Part shown: positions 41,863 through 50,847 of the stretch, piece by piece
Layout of the letters: every line of letters begins with the position of its first letter
Position numbering within the stretch: position 1 is the first letter of the stretch
DNA from: Halalkalibacter okhensis
GTDB taxonomy: Bacteria; Bacillota; Bacilli; Bacillales; Bacillaceae_D
Assembly: GCF_000787375.1 (NCBI RefSeq)
Contig: NZ_JRJU01000004.1
Span: 156,233-220,232, forward strand
Reading direction: 5' to 3'
DNA length: 64,000 bases
The notes under the pieces: generated by a model
The model's input: only the letters and a program-made list of their open reading frames with translations
What the model was told of the DNA's origin: nothing
Database searches by the model: none
Translations under genes and position numbers: made by a program

Positions 41863-42675
41863 TTAGGATTTGGATGTGAATTCATGACAAGACAAAGTGA
41901 AATCAACAATCGAAAGCTCAGCCGTTGTTTCAAAACCTAAACTTTCATAAACATGTACAGCAGGTTGATTTTCTTTCATAACACCGAGGTAGACGTCCGC
42001 GGAAAGTTGTTTTCCCATCCAAGTAAGTTGACTTGTTAAGAGCTTACCAAGTCCTCTTCCTCTATATTCTGGTTTGGTGATAATGTTTCCAATCTCGACA
42101 AGTTGACGATCATAAAAATGAAAACCACCCACAGCAACGAAGTCTCTACCATCTTTAATACCAAGGAAAGGACACCCTTTGATTTCACTTCGAGTGAAAA
42201 ATCTCATTCCACCCTTTCGTATAAAATCAATGGCCTCAGAATACTCTTCCTCTTTTATTCGTTCAGCTCTGTTGTCTTCTAGTAATTTAGCCTGATCACC
42301 ATGCTTCATGGTTAAAAAGCGTTGCGGATTTCCTGTAATCAGACCATAAGATTGAAATAGCTGAAGGTCACGATCACAAAGGATCGTACCACAAATAACA
42401 TGTTCATCGAGTTGAAGTGTCGTTCTAGTAAATGTGATTAATTCGTGGAAATAGACTTGTTGATTGTTCGCACAATAAAAAGAAAAAGCAGGAAAGGACA
42501 GCTCACTTGTATAAGCTAAAACAGCCGTTAATTGATGATTGACAAATTGACCAATGAATTGAGCGCTATCCCTTCGTTGAGTTAAATAGCTATAAAAAAG
42601 CAAATGCTGTTCTCGATCAATCTGATCGATTAATTGAATCACTGTTTCTTGCGTAAGCAAACGATGGAAAATCAT
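41863..42675 (-). CDS. GNAT-family N-acetyltransferase
   Basis: The 270-residue protein has a C-terminal GNAT fold (about 135-265) with the acetyl-CoA loop NIITKPEYRGRGLGKLLTSQ and the terminal YESLGFE motif. Residues 1-130 form a separate domain, perhaps a degenerate GNAT repeat, which is common in the family. The ATG at 42675 is favoured, nine bases after TGAGG, over a GTG at 42690. The acceptor substrate is unknown. It is not obviously related to the carnitine operon; it lies after its divergent-looking promoter region. Confidence 0.85.
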   Translation of the reverse strand: MIFHRLLTQETVIQLIDQIDREQHLLFYSYLTQRRDSAQFIGQFVNHQLTAVLAYTSELSFPAFSFYCANNQQVYFHELITFTRTTLQLDEHVICGTILCDRDLQLFQSYGLITGNPQRFLTMKHGDQAKLLEDNRAERIKEEEYSEAIDFIRKGGMRFFTRSEIKGCPFLGIKDGRDFVAVGGFHFYDRQLVEIGNIITKPEYRGRGLGKLLTSQLTWMGKQLSADVYLGVMKENQPAVHVYESLGFETTAELSIVDFTLSCHEFTSKS

Positions 42676-42720
42676 TTTTAATAGCCTCACATTAATCTTT
42701 CTATGTATTTTTATGAAAAG

Positions 42721-43287
42721 TTACACTTTTAGCGAGCCACGGAACCCCCTAGCAGCATAATAAGAATCGGCTCCATTGTGGTACATAAAGACCGTGTCGT
42801 AGCGGCGATCACAAAAGATAGCCCCGCCGAGTTTTCTAATATGATCCGGCGTTTGCACCCAGCTTGATGTTTTCCGATCGAAATGGCCAAGTTGCTGCAA
42901 CTCTCGGTATTGTTCTTCCGTTAATAGTTCAACGCCCATGTCAACAGCCATATCCATCGCGCTATTTTCCGGTTTATGTTTTTTCCTCGACTCTAGTGCT
43001 TCACGGTCGTAACAAACACTTCTGCGACCTTTAGGGCTTTCTGCGGAACAATCATAAAAAAGGTATTCGCCCGTCTTCTTATCATGGCCAACAACATCTG
43101 GCTCACCACCAGTCAACTCCATCTCATTAAGTGACCATAGTTTTTCAGTGTTAGCTTCTAGCTTTGCTTCAACTTCAGTCCACTCTAGACCTTCATGACG
43201 GTTCATGTTTTTTTCAAAGCGGTCTTTCAACGTTCTGATTAATTCTTCACGTTGTTCTAGTGACAATTCCTTTTGGCTCTTTGGCAT
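42721..43287 (-). CDS. DUF4256 family protein
   Basis: A 188-residue soluble protein that contains long charged helices, then the conserved segments LEWTEVEAKL, GGEPDVVGHD, YLFYDCSAESPKGRRSVCYD and AIFCDRRYDTVFMYHNGADS with YYAARGFRG at the end. Proteins of this family are found in many Bacilli and other bacteria; no function is known. AAGGAGG precedes the ATG at 43287. It lies between the GNAT gene and the 163-residue gene, all three on the same strand but with a terminator after the next gene upstream. Confidence 0.82.
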   Translation of the reverse strand: MPKSQKELSLEQREELIRTLKDRFEKNMNRHEGLEWTEVEAKLEANTEKLWSLNEMELTGGEPDVVGHDKKTGEYLFYDCSAESPKGRRSVCYDREALESRKKHKPENSAMDMAVDMGVELLTEEQYRELQQLGHFDRKTSSWVQTPDHIRKLGGAIFCDRRYDTVFMYHNGADSYYAARGFRGSLKV

Positions 43288-43426
43288 ATTTGTTTCCTCC
43301 TTGTTTTTATTCATAATAGTATAAATCCTCAGACTGGTTAAATAACTATTACGACTATTTTAACATGTCCTTGTTTTATAAGTATCGAATGTCTATTATG
43401 CAACACATTACGCATTGCTTACTATG

Positions 43427-43464
43427 AAAAAACGAACACTCAAAGATCACTTTAAGCGTTCGTT
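43427..43464 (-). terminator. Terminator after the 163-residue gene
   Basis: CGAACACT-c-AAAG pairs with CTTT-a-AGCGTTCG around ATCA, with six T on the minus strand. Confidence 0.82.
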
Positions 43465-43477
43465 ATATGTCTCTTAT

Positions 43478-43969
43478 TTATTCTTCTTTTAGCTTACGAA
43501 TCTCCTCCATAATTTCGTTTCGTTCAGTTCCCGAAAATACCATAAACTTTGGAGGAGCTGGAAGGGCAAACTCAACATGAGAATGAGATAATTCAAAAAG
43601 CAGCGTACCGATCTGTTCTTCATGCTGATCTTTAAGAACAATCCAGAAAATCCTTGTTTCGTGTGCAGGTGTCCCCCATTTCGCTTTTTCTAAAGAGTTA
43701 TTAAAATTAAAGCATCCTGCAATAATAAAATCATTTTCTTTTGTTTCATCTGCAGATTGATACCCATTTTGTTGCAGTTCTTGCCAAATAGGTGGGATAA
43801 GTTTGTCTAAGTACATCCCATATGTTGCATCTTCATATTCAGGAAAAAGTTTTTCTAGTTCCGGAGCGTGTTCCTTTAGCACCGCCTTCCAATGGTCGTT
43901 CAAATAATGTGTTCCTGCTTGTCCAACTTCTTCAATCGTCATGTTAGGATGAATGTTTACTCGTTTCAT
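43478..43969 (-). CDS. Uncharacterised 163-residue protein
   Basis: I do not recognise the family. The protein is soluble, acidic, with no signal peptide or membrane segment. The N-terminal part is helical (IEEVGQAGTHYLNDHWKAVLKEHAPELEKLFPEYED), followed by a beta-rich domain with WGTPAHETRIFWIVLKDQ and HVEFALPAPPKFMVF. The ribosome site CGGAGGGG seven bases before ATG is excellent. It is divergent from the MerR-type regulator at 44110 across 140 bases, so that regulator could control it. Confidence 0.78.
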   Translation of the reverse strand: MKRVNIHPNMTIEEVGQAGTHYLNDHWKAVLKEHAPELEKLFPEYEDATYGMYLDKLIPPIWQELQQNGYQSADETKENDFIIAGCFNFNNSLEKAKWGTPAHETRIFWIVLKDQHEEQIGTLLFELSHSHVEFALPAPPKFMVFSGTERNEIMEEIRKLKEE

Positions 43970-44109
43970 TTAATCCCCTCCGTTTTTTTTCACTTACAAA
44001 TACACCGTACAACATTAAAGCGAATTGTAATGTTTGATCTAAAAATCATTAACATATCAATAGTTTTTTTGATAAACTTTATAAATAAGTTCAGGTAAGG
44101 GGGAGAACA

Positions 44110-44799
44110 TTGTCCAAGATGAGACCTATTGATATAGCGAGAAAACTACAAATTAGCACAAGCACGTTAAGAAGTTACGAAGCACGCGGAATCGTTCCGA
44201 GCCCTCAAAGATCGTCATCAGGTTATCGTTTATACACAGATGAACATTTAGCCTATTTTGAATGTATCCTAGCCATGTCACCAGGCTTTGGTATGGACAT
44301 AACCTCAGCCGTCTTAAAAAAGATACAACTAGGCGAACTTGATTCTGCTCTGTGGATTATAAATAAAGCGCAAGTGGGAAATTACGAGGATAAAGCTACC
44401 ATTCAACAGACCATCGTATTTCTGGATCACCTTCCCTCTAAACGAATGATGACCATTGGTGAAGTGGCTACAGAAACAAATGTGCCTCCCTCCACCATTC
44501 GCTACTGGGAAAAGGAAGGCTATCTTACTTCCATACGAGAAGGAGAGAACAACTATCGACTATATGACATGTTTCAACTATTGAAGGTATTGCTGATGAA
44601 GTCAATGCAAAATGAAGTGTACTCTGAAGAATCGGTACGGATAAAGAATACGATGAAAAAGTTAGATCTCCATGACATACAGCGAATGAAGCAACTCATC
44701 TCTATCATTCAAGAGAAAGTGAATAAACGGAATCATATGCAGTTACAAGGTTTAGCATTTCTCGATCAATTATGTAAAAAGCTGAAATTATATTCATAA
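44110..44799 (+). CDS. Transcription regulator with two MerR-type helix-turn-helix domains
   Basis: A 229-residue protein with two MerR DNA-binding heads. The first is RPIDIARKLQISTSTLRSYE (about 5-24) then GYRLYTDEHL; the second is MTIGEVATETNVPPSTIRYWE (about 113-133) then NYRLYDMFQL. A normal MerR has one head and works as a dimer; here one chain could supply both. No Cys-rich metal site, and no effector domain beyond a C-terminal coiled-coil of about 40 residues. The start is a TTG after GGGGGAG; an ATG nine bases later is an alternative. Divergent from the unknown gene at 43478. Confidence 0.88.
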   Translation: MSKMRPIDIARKLQISTSTLRSYEARGIVPSPQRSSSGYRLYTDEHLAYFECILAMSPGFGMDITSAVLKKIQLGELDSALWIINKAQVGNYEDKATIQQTIVFLDHLPSKRMMTIGEVATETNVPPSTIRYWEKEGYLTSIREGENNYRLYDMFQLLKVLLMKSMQNEVYSEESVRIKNTMKKLDLHDIQRMKQLISIIQEKVNKRNHMQLQGLAFLDQLCKKLKLYS

Positions 44800-44813
44800 C
44801 TTTAACGTGTTCA

Positions 44814-45131
44814 TTAGAAGGGATTTTCCCCTCTTATAAAAGGGATAACTATGATATAAATAGCCACACAACATAAAACCCAATATAGCTTCAATTCGAG
44901 AAACTTCCGGTAAAATCCAACATGTTTAAATAAAAAAAGCCCCATGATCACGGTGTAGATGACAAATAAAAAGAATGAAATCCCAAACCAATTTACCCAG
45001 ATATTTCCGGTAAATTCAATGCCGAAGCTACCATAGAAAGCCTCAGCCACACTCACCGTCAAGTAAAAACCTAAAGCTAAAAAGAAAAGTAGCTCAATCG
45101 ACCTTCCTACGTCTTTTATAAATACGAGCAA
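44814..45131 (-). CDS. Small membrane protein, unknown function
   Basis: A 105-residue protein with three predicted membrane segments (ELLFFLALGFYLTVSVAE, SFFLFVIYTVIMGLFLF and YWVLCCVAIYIIVIPFI) separated by short loops. I start at the TTG at 45131 because GAGAGGAG lies eight bases upstream; any longer frame would run through the TetR terminator at 45160-45217. I cannot name the family. It is convergent with the MerR-type gene, 14 bases away, and follows the TetR gene on the same strand. Confidence 0.65.
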   Translation of the reverse strand: MLVFIKDVGRSIELLFFLALGFYLTVSVAEAFYGSFGIEFTGNIWVNWFGISFFLFVIYTVIMGLFLFKHVGFYRKFLELKLYWVLCCVAIYIIVIPFIRGENPF

Positions 45132-45159
45132 ACGATTCACTCCTCTCTGTTTTGATGTA

Positions 45160-45217
45160 CAAAAAGCAATAGGGGTTGTGCCAAAAGTCTGTTTATGAAC
45201 TTTTGAGACAACCCCCT
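45160..45217 (-). terminator. Terminator of the TetR-family gene
   Basis: A long stem pairs GGGGTTGT and AAAAGT with ACTTTT and ACAACCCC around TCATAAACAG, then CTATTGCTTTTT on the minus strand. It lies within ten bases of the TetR stop. Confidence 0.78.
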
Positions 45218-45222
45218 CCCTT

Positions 45223-45762
45223 TTACTTTTCACTTATCCATTCTCTCAACGTCTTATAAACGTTCTCTTTCTTTTCATCACCAATATGATAGATATCAAA
45301 TAGCTCAGCTAACCAGATTCCATCTGTTGCAAGGCGAATGATCGTTGCCTTAACTGGATCAATGCCATCATGCTCAATGGAATCTTGCCATTCGGTATAG
45401 AGCTGCCGAATGGGGTCGAGCAGCTCGGAATTGACTGCTTTTGCTGCTAATAGCCCTGAATGCATATCTTTATTGGCATAAGCTTGATTAAACGTCACAT
45501 CAACATAGGCACGGATCCATTTTCCTTTCTCAATAGGGTCCATGTCGGCGTTATCTGCGATTTTTTCTCGATAATTGTTCGCTAAATGCTCAACCATCCC
45601 TTTAACAAGCTCTTCTTTTGAGGGGAAATGATAGAGCAGACCACCTTTGCTAATCCCTGCTTCTAACGCTACAGCCTCTAACGTTAAGTTAAATATTCCC
45701 TTTTCACTGACAATTTTAGATGCAGCGTGAAGAATCTCTACTTTCCTAGAAGTTCTGCTCAT
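45223..45762 (-). CDS. TetR-family repressor, probable regulator of the carnitine operon
   Basis: The 179-residue regulator has the TetR HTH in NLTLEAVALEAGISKGGLLYHFPSKEELVKGMV (about 24-55, shown in two parts: the turn is GISKGGLLYHFPSK) and a helical ligand domain. A near-palindromic operator ACCATCCGGACGGT lies inside its own promoter, and the same site occurs twice at the carnitine-operon promoter 4 kb away, so I infer that it controls both and responds to carnitine or a breakdown intermediate. AGGAGAG precedes the ATG. It is the functional analogue of CdhR, from a different family. Confidence 0.9.
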   Translation of the reverse strand: MSRTSRKVEILHAASKIVSEKGIFNLTLEAVALEAGISKGGLLYHFPSKEELVKGMVEHLANNYREKIADNADMDPIEKGKWIRAYVDVTFNQAYANKDMHSGLLAAKAVNSELLDPIRQLYTEWQDSIEHDGIDPVKATIIRLATDGIWLAELFDIYHIGDEKKENVYKTLREWISEK

Positions 45763-45794
45763 CTGACTCTCCTTTTAAAAAAAATTCAGCCCTA

Positions 45795-45823
45795 ACTATA
45801 CCATCCGGACGGTTCATTATCAA
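45795..45823 (-). promoter_or_regulatory. tetR promoter containing operator O3
   Basis: Minus strand: -35 TTGATA (45818-45823), 17-base spacer, -10 TATAGT (45795-45800). The operator ACCATCCGGACGGT (45800-45813) fills the spacer, as at O2, predicting autorepression. Confidence 0.88.
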
Positions 45824-45954
45824 CACTATATATAAAATTTACATAATATGTTGGTCAGTTTTGACTCAGATCCATTTTTTTATAACAGAAAGACAAAAGT
45901 CCAGAACAGTATGGGATTAGCGATGCTCCCTACTCAGGGATTTCGTATTGTTTC

Positions 45955-45980
45955 GGGGGTGTCCCAAATGTGACACCCCT
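45955..45980 (-). other. Hairpin past the yvoF stop codon
   Basis: GGGGTGTC pairs with GACACCCC around an eight-base loop, ten bases after the yvoF stop. There is no T-run on either strand, so it may stabilise the mRNA end or be a short repeat rather than an intrinsic terminator. Confidence 0.5.
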
Positions 45981-45989
45981 CCTACGATC

Positions 45990-46487
45990 CTAATCCTCAA
46001 CTAGCTTCTCTCGAATAACCTGCATTGGATTGCCTCCAACAAAAGCACCCGCTGGAACATCTCGATACACAAGCGTTCCAGCAGAGACAACAGCGCCATC
46101 ACCAATCGTCACCCCTGGTAATATCGTCGTATTGGCACCAATCATAACTTCATCCCCAATCACGACATTGCCGAGTCGGTATTCTTTGATTAAATACTCA
46201 TGCGCTAATATCGTTGTATTGTAGCCGATAATCGAATTCTTCCCAATTGTAATTCGTTCCGGAAACATGATATCCATCATCACCATTAAAGCGACAGCGG
46301 TCTCATCGCCTACCTTCATTCGAAGAAACGTCCGATATAGCCAATTTTTCACACCAATCCATGGGGTATAGCGAGCAATCTGAATCACAATGAAATTTTT
46401 CATCACCTTCCAAAAAGGAACGGTTTTGTAAATCTGCCAGAGCGAATTGGCCTCTTTTACTTCGTATCGCTCTGTCTTTCTGCTCAT
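45990..46487 (-). CDS. yvoF: Left-handed beta-helix acetyltransferase (YvoF-like)
   Basis: A 165-residue member of the maltose/galactoside O-acetyltransferase group. Hexapeptide repeats run from about residue 75 to 155: [46 protein letters not shown], then a closing [13 protein letters not shown]. An N-terminal helical segment precedes them. The acceptor (sugar, wall polymer or antibiotic) is unknown. Its start overlaps ppaX by four bases, and the order hprK-lgt-yvoD-ppaX-yvoF matches B. subtilis. Confidence 0.92.
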   Translation of the reverse strand: MSRKTERYEVKEANSLWQIYKTVPFWKVMKNFIVIQIARYTPWIGVKNWLYRTFLRMKVGDETAVALMVMMDIMFPERITIGKNSIIGYNTTILAHEYLIKEYRLGNVVIGDEVMIGANTTILPGVTIGDGAVVSAGTLVYRDVPAGAFVGGNPMQVIREKLVED

Positions 46488-47131
46488 TTACTGTCCACTC
46501 CGACAATCGCTAACAAATCGCGCATGTTCGAGAGCGTATAGTCCGCTTCAAACGTCTTTATTTTTTCTGGCCCTTTAATCGACCAACCCACAACAGCGGT
46601 TGGGACACCTAAGTTCTTACCCGCTTCTACGTCAAATAGACTGTCGCCAATCATCATGGCTGATTCCTTAGTAGAACCTAGTGCTGCAAGTGCCTTTTCA
46701 AGTGGCTCTGGATCCGGCTTTGCCTTTGTCACATCGTCGAGTCCAATCACGACATCAAAAAATTGATCCAATCCAGTCAGCTTTAAGCCCATTAGAGCTG
46801 TTTCTCTAATTTTTGTCGTCACAATGGCAAGTTTGTAGCCTTCTTTATGAAGGCGCTCAATCGTTTCATATACCCCTTCATACTCGGTTACAAGTTCATC
46901 ATGTTTTTCATGGTTAAACGTGCGATATGTTTGAATCATCTCATCCACCCGAGTGGCATCAACCGATTCAAAGCTGTCTCGAAGTGGCGGCCCAATAAAT
47001 TCAATCGCGTGCTCGCGCGTGTATTCGCCAGGCTTATAATGCTCTAAAGTATGAAGAAATGATGCAATAATTAGTTCATTTGTGTTGATCAACGTACCAT
47101 CTAAGTCAAATAATAATGTATCAATGTTCAT
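46484..47131 (-). CDS. ppaX: Pyrophosphatase PpaX (HAD family)
   Basis: It hydrolyses the pyrophosphate made by HprK/P when it dephosphorylates HPr-Ser-P. The 215-residue HAD protein has motif [13 protein letters not shown], motif II Thr in AIVTTKIRE, Lys in KAKPDPEPL, and motif [14 protein letters not shown]. It overlaps yvoD by eleven bases and yvoF by four, consistent with one operon with hprK. Confidence 0.95.
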   Translation of the reverse strand: MNIDTLLFDLDGTLINTNELIIASFLHTLEHYKPGEYTREHAIEFIGPPLRDSFESVDATRVDEMIQTYRTFNHEKHDELVTEYEGVYETIERLHKEGYKLAIVTTKIRETALMGLKLTGLDQFFDVVIGLDDVTKAKPDPEPLEKALAALGSTKESAMMIGDSLFDVEAGKNLGVPTAVVGWSIKGPEKIKTFEADYTLSNMRDLLAIVGVDSK

Positions 47132-48074
47132 AAGTCGCTTCCTTTCGCTCTAGCTCTTGTTTTTTGTCCATACGGTTCCAAATGTAGGCAATCGCTATCG
47201 TTAATAAAATGGCGGTGACAAGGCGTATAATTAATAACGGCCAAACCGGGATCCCGAGTGGAATAAAGATGAGTGTATCCTCGATGACAGCATGACAGGC
47301 TACGAGGAAAATAAAAACTAAATATAAATCCTTTTTCTCTACTCCGTCTTCCTTTACTGCCTGAATCATCACCCCAGCTCCAAAGGCAAGGCCAAATAAC
47401 AGACCCGATGCTAGAGTGGTGGACGTATTTTCCTTGATTCCTAGCATTTTTGTAAAGGGAGCCATCGCTTTTGATACTAATTTTAACCAGTTTCGTTCTT
47501 TCATAATCTGGACAACGATCATTAACGGAATGACGACCATGGCAAGCTGAAGAATGCCAAGTGTCGCACTCGTCACTCCTTGCCAAGCAATGTCAAGCCA
47601 CCCATTTACCTCTGGCTGTCCACTACTAGAAACAAAGCCGTACTGCGCGGTTTCTTGTCCGCCCTTCCAAAAAAGATTAATCATAAAAGCAGCGAAAAGC
47701 GCAAGCCCAATCCGAACAGCTAGCACAACCGACATCCGTATGCCCACTTTTGTCGCAACTGCTGATTCAACAAATAGATTATGGGAGAAAGAGAGCATCA
47801 CTGCTAGAATAAATACTTCTTTCACCGTCAGTTCCAATGTCAATATCGCACCGATCGCAGCATACAAATTTAACACATTCCCAAGCACAAGCGGAATCGC
47901 CGCCTCACCCGGCAATCCAATCCATCCCATAACTGGAGCTAATAAACCCGCCAGCCAGCCAAGAATAGGTGTATAGCCTAATATCGTCACAATTAATGTG
48001 ATTGGAAAAATGATCTTCCCAAGCGTCCAAGTCGTCTGTAACCCGACAAGAAGACCGCGCTTTAGCATCCCCAT
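47121..48074 (-). CDS. yvoD: Nucleoside-recognition (Gate) domain membrane protein (YvoD-like)
   Basis: A 317-residue membrane protein with about eight segments in two Gate-type halves: [20 protein letters not shown] with [14 protein letters not shown], and later [16 protein letters not shown] with [20 protein letters not shown]. Proteins of this fold resemble the SpmA/SpmB spore-maturation proteins and parts of nucleoside carriers; the transported solute is unknown. Second start region has no better alternative than the ATG at 48074. Conserved between lgt and ppaX in Bacilli. Here a repeat cluster of about 600 bases separates it from lgt. Confidence 0.88.
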   Translation of the reverse strand: MGMLKRGLLVGLQTTWTLGKIIFPITLIVTILGYTPILGWLAGLLAPVMGWIGLPGEAAIPLVLGNVLNLYAAIGAILTLELTVKEVFILAVMLSFSHNLFVESAVATKVGIRMSVVLAVRIGLALFAAFMINLFWKGGQETAQYGFVSSSGQPEVNGWLDIAWQGVTSATLGILQLAMVVIPLMIVVQIMKERNWLKLVSKAMAPFTKMLGIKENTSTTLASGLLFGLAFGAGVMIQAVKEDGVEKKDLYLVFIFLVACHAVIEDTLIFIPLGIPVWPLLIIRLVTAILLTIAIAYIWNRMDKKQELERKEATYEH

Positions 48075-48171
48075 TGGTCTCTCCCTCCACTTACTTCCCG
48101 TTCTATTTTTATGTGGGTAAGTTGTTTATTTTTTATGAAACTTTTACTTCTCTCGCCATATTTTCTCGTTT

Positions 48172-48199
48172 CCCGAAATAATAAAAAAAGGAAGATCGC
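48172..48199 (-). repeat. Family Q: hairpin-1 half left of the insertion
   Basis: AAATAATAAAAAAAGG and GAAGATCGC equal the same part of copy D exactly; its right half is displaced to 48407 by copy C. A trace of a further unit therefore lies left of the cluster. Confidence 0.75.
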
Positions 48200-48406
48200 A
48201 GAAGGCATTAAAAAAGGCGGTTTTCCTTTTTTAGTGCCTTCGATGCAATGAGCGGAACCGTTGCCCTTCTTTTAAGCTTGCTAAGAGTGGGTTTCATAGG
48301 TGCAAACTTGCTTTGCACCGGCAGCCGACTTTAGGAGGCTCATGTTTCTCTTAGCAAGCGCGCAACGTGTGCAGCCATTGCGGCTTCCTTGAGTCACTTC
48401 CAACGC
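48200..48406 (+). repeat. Family Q copy C, long-loop form, inserted into another copy
   Basis: It sits exactly within the GATCGC-CTTTTC junction seen uninterrupted in copy D, with CGC on both sides (48197-48199 and 48404-48406). Hairpin 1 is GGCATTAAAAAAGG-cggtttt-CCTTTTTTAGTGCC; hairpin 2 arms are GCTTGCTAAGAG and CTCTTAGCAAGC, with a long loop containing GGTGCAAA-cttgc-TTTGCACC. Confidence 0.82.
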
Positions 48407-48543
48407 CTTTTCCCTTAATACGTGCGTACATGGTTTGCGGTGGCTCCTCTCGCCGTGCGCTGTTTGAGAAGATCGCTCAAACAGTTTAAAACATTACGGC
48501 GGTTCCGCTCACCGCTTCGAAATAATAAAAAAAGGAAGATCGC
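48407..48543 (-). repeat. Family Q copy D
   Basis: A 137-base unit in tandem with E. Hairpin 2, minus-strand sense, is CTGTTTGAG-cgatctt-CTCAAACAG; the conserved block GAAGCGGTGAGCGGAACCGCC precedes it in parts (GAAGCGG, GAGCGGAACCG). Confidence 0.85.
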
Positions 48544-48691
48544 CTTTTCATTAATAAATGCGTACATGGTTTGCGGTGGCTCCTCTCGCCATGCGCTTTT
48601 TGAGAAGTTCGCTCAAAAAGCTTAAAACATTATGGCGGTTCCGCTCACCGCTTCGAAATAATACAAAAAGGAAGATCGCCTTTTTGTATTA
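48544..48691 (-). repeat. Family Q copy E, with hairpin 1 at the lgt stop codon
   Basis: It is about 90% identical to D. Hairpin 2 is CTTTTTGAG-cgaactt-CTCAAAAAG, a compensatory change from D. Hairpin 1, AATACAAAAAGG-cgatctt-CCTTTTTGTATT, ends at the lgt stop codon and is probably its terminator. Confidence 0.87.
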
Positions 48692-49555
48692 TTTCTTCTT
48701 CTTTTTCTTTTGGTTTTTGGTTGTTTGTTTCGTTTGTGCGGTTGGTGCTAGGTCATGATAGTTTGGTGTATTTGGTTGTTTTCGGCGATAGATCGTGAAG
48801 ATAACCGCTCCAACGATTAAAATTATAGACATTACTTGGGCGGTTTTTAGGATGCCCCCAATTAATAAGTAATCTAAGCGAACGATCTCAAGGAAGAAGC
48901 GGCCAAATGAATAGTACACTAAGTACGTCATGAAAATTTCACCTTGCTTCAAGTTGAACCGTCGTAAATAAATCAGCAAGAAAAAGCCGAGTAGATTCCA
49001 AATTGATTCATATAAAAACGTCGGATGATAATATGTACCATTAATGTACATTTGATTAATAATAAAGTCTGGTAGCATTAACCCTTCTAAAAACTCTCTC
49101 GTTACTGGACCACCATATACCTCTTGGTTCATAAAATTACCCCAACGTCCAATCGCTTGAGCAAGCAACAAGCTTGGTGCCGTTATATCGGCAATTTGCC
49201 AGAAAGAGTACCCTCTCTTTTTCGCAAACACATAGGCTGTCAGCATTCCTCCGATGACTCCACCGTGAATCGCGAGCCCGCCTTCCCAAATATAAAAAAC
49301 ACGAATCGGATTATCCGCAAATTGCTCCCAACGGAAAATAACATAGTACAGTCTAGCGGACAATATCGCTATCGGCAAAGCAAATAACAATATATCTGCA
49401 TACATTTCTTTTGGGTAGCCCCGCTTCACAGCTTCTCTCGTTGCGATTAAGTAGCCGATAAACACTCCTAACCCGATTAACGCTCCATACCAATAGATCG
49501 TTAGAGGCCCGATCTCTAGAAAAACTCTGCTATATGGTTGTATCGTCTCTTCCAC
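48689..49555 (-). CDS. lgt: Prolipoprotein diacylglyceryl transferase
   Basis: It transfers diacylglycerol from phosphatidylglycerol to the lipobox cysteine, the first step of lipoprotein maturation. The 288-residue protein has about seven membrane segments, [15 protein letters not shown], the family signature [17 protein letters not shown], and HPTFLYES. The GTG at 49555 follows GGGAGAG; a longer frame to 49582 has no ribosome site. The C-terminus ends in a run of Lys (KNQKKKKKK). It follows hprK, separated by a hairpin. Confidence 0.97.
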   Translation of the reverse strand: MEETIQPYSRVFLEIGPLTIYWYGALIGLGVFIGYLIATREAVKRGYPKEMYADILLFALPIAILSARLYYVIFRWEQFADNPIRVFYIWEGGLAIHGGVIGGMLTAYVFAKKRGYSFWQIADITAPSLLLAQAIGRWGNFMNQEVYGGPVTREFLEGLMLPDFIINQMYINGTYYHPTFLYESIWNLLGFFLLIYLRRFNLKQGEIFMTYLVYYSFGRFFLEIVRLDYLLIGGILKTAQVMSIILIVGAVIFTIYRRKQPNTPNYHDLAPTAQTKQTTKNQKKKKKK

Positions 49556-49583
49556 GTTTCCACTCTCCCTATCTATAATCAAA

Positions 49584-49612
49584 ACAAGGCGCGTTCATAT
49601 TCGAACACGCCG
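49584..49612 (-). terminator. Hairpin between hprK and lgt
   Basis: GGCGTGTTC-gaatat-GAACGCGCC is followed on the minus strand by TTGTTTTGATT. It probably lowers lgt transcription relative to hprK, rather than fully ending it. Confidence 0.6.
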
Positions 49613-49628
49613 CCATTATACCACATTC

Positions 49629-50567
49629 TTAACGAAATTCGTCGTGATCGCCCTCTTCAATAACATCGGTTAATCGTTCTGAAAACTCTTGAGCCGCGTC
49701 AAAGCCAAGACGCTTGAGTCGGAAATTCATCGCTGCCACTTCAATAATAACAGCCAAATTTCGTCCTGGTCTTACAGGTACGGTTAATTTAGTAATTTCT
49801 GAATCAATAATTTTCATTTTCTCTTCTTCTAAGCCAAGGCGGTCATAGGCCTTCTTTTGATCCCATAGCTCTAAATTTATGCATAAGACGATTCGTTTAT
49901 GAGGTCTAACTGCCCCCGCACCAAATAACGTCATTACGTTAATAATTCCTAACCCACGGATTTCAAGTAAATGCTGAATCAAGTCTGGCGAACGCCCGAC
50001 AAGTGTCCCTTCATTCTCTTGACGAATTTCAACTGAATCATCCGCTACAAGTCGATGTCCACGTCGCACTAAATCAAGTGCGGTTTCACTTTTCCCGACT
50101 CCACTATTTCCGGTAATCAACACACCAATTCCATAGATATCGACAAGCACCCCATGAACAGCTGTCATCGGTGCAAGTTCACTATCTAAAAACGTTGTTA
50201 TGCTACTACTTAAACGCGTAGTTGGCACGCTAGATCTCATTAAAGGAACGCCGACTTTTTCCGCCGCGTCAATTAATTCAGAAGGTACTTCCAACCCACG
50301 TGAAATAATAATTCCAGGCGTATCATATGTACATAGCTTCAACATTCTTTCTTCTCTTTCATGTTGCTTCAAATGCTCAAAGAATGAAAGCTCCGTTCGA
50401 CCTAAAAGCTGCAAACGTTTTGCTGGGTAATACGTAAAATATCCAGCCATCTCAATTCCAGGTCTAGAAAGATCACTCGTTGTAATCGGACGATAAATTC
50501 CTTCTTCTCCTGCGATCAATTCTAAGTTAAAACGCTCTAATAAAGTATTTGCTGTAACCTTTGCCAC
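49629..50567 (-). CDS. hprK: HPr kinase/phosphorylase
   Basis: It phosphorylates Ser46 of HPr and Crh when fructose-1,6-bisphosphate is high and reverses it with phosphate. The 312-residue protein has an N-terminal MurF-like domain, the P-loop [16 protein letters not shown] (about 150-165), the second signature [11 protein letters not shown] and the capping HPr-loop [14 protein letters not shown]. It is the first gene of the hprK-lgt-yvoD-ppaX-yvoF run and, with crh in this window, completes the catabolite-repression switch. Confidence 0.99.
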   Translation of the reverse strand: MAKVTANTLLERFNLELIAGEEGIYRPITTSDLSRPGIEMAGYFTYYPAKRLQLLGRTELSFFEHLKQHEREERMLKLCTYDTPGIIISRGLEVPSELIDAAEKVGVPLMRSSVPTTRLSSSITTFLDSELAPMTAVHGVLVDIYGIGVLITGNSGVGKSETALDLVRRGHRLVADDSVEIRQENEGTLVGRSPDLIQHLLEIRGLGIINVMTLFGAGAVRPHKRIVLCINLELWDQKKAYDRLGLEEEKMKIIDSEITKLTVPVRPGRNLAVIIEVAAMNFRLKRLGFDAAQEFSERLTDVIEEGDHDEFR

Positions 50568-50690
50568 TTTGCTAATCCCACCTTCACATCTCTATGCTAA
50601 CAAACGGAGTGAATACCTTTTCCATTTTAGCATGTTTTACCCGAGAGCATTTCATACTGAAACAAATTTTTTTCGTGAGAAGGACAGGAA
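50568..50690. other. Region upstream of hprK
   Basis: It holds the hprK promoter; no confident -35/-10 was found and no gene is visible. Confidence 0.4.
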
Positions 50691-50693
50691 TTT

Positions 50694-50728
50694 TAAAAAA
50701 CGTCCTTCATCAAAAGCGAGAAGGATGT
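50694..50728 (-). terminator. Minus-strand terminator right of hprK
   Basis: CATCCTTC-loop-GAAGGACG followed by TTTTTTAAAA on the minus strand. It ends transcription coming from the yvlBCD side, after the two repeats at 50.8-51.3 kb. Confidence 0.75.
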
Positions 50729-50847
50729 TTCTAAGGTCGTGTTGTTGAGTTTGGGGTCTTATCTGTGGGAGGAAGAAAAGGTTATTGAAAAAAGGTGCGA
50801 CTTTCCACTAGCTTGCAGAAAACAGGAATATTCTTGCACAAGTCAAC

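Noticed and set aside
47128..47586. 152-codon minus-strand frame inside yvoD
   Set aside because: Alternative frame of a real membrane-protein gene; no ribosome site.
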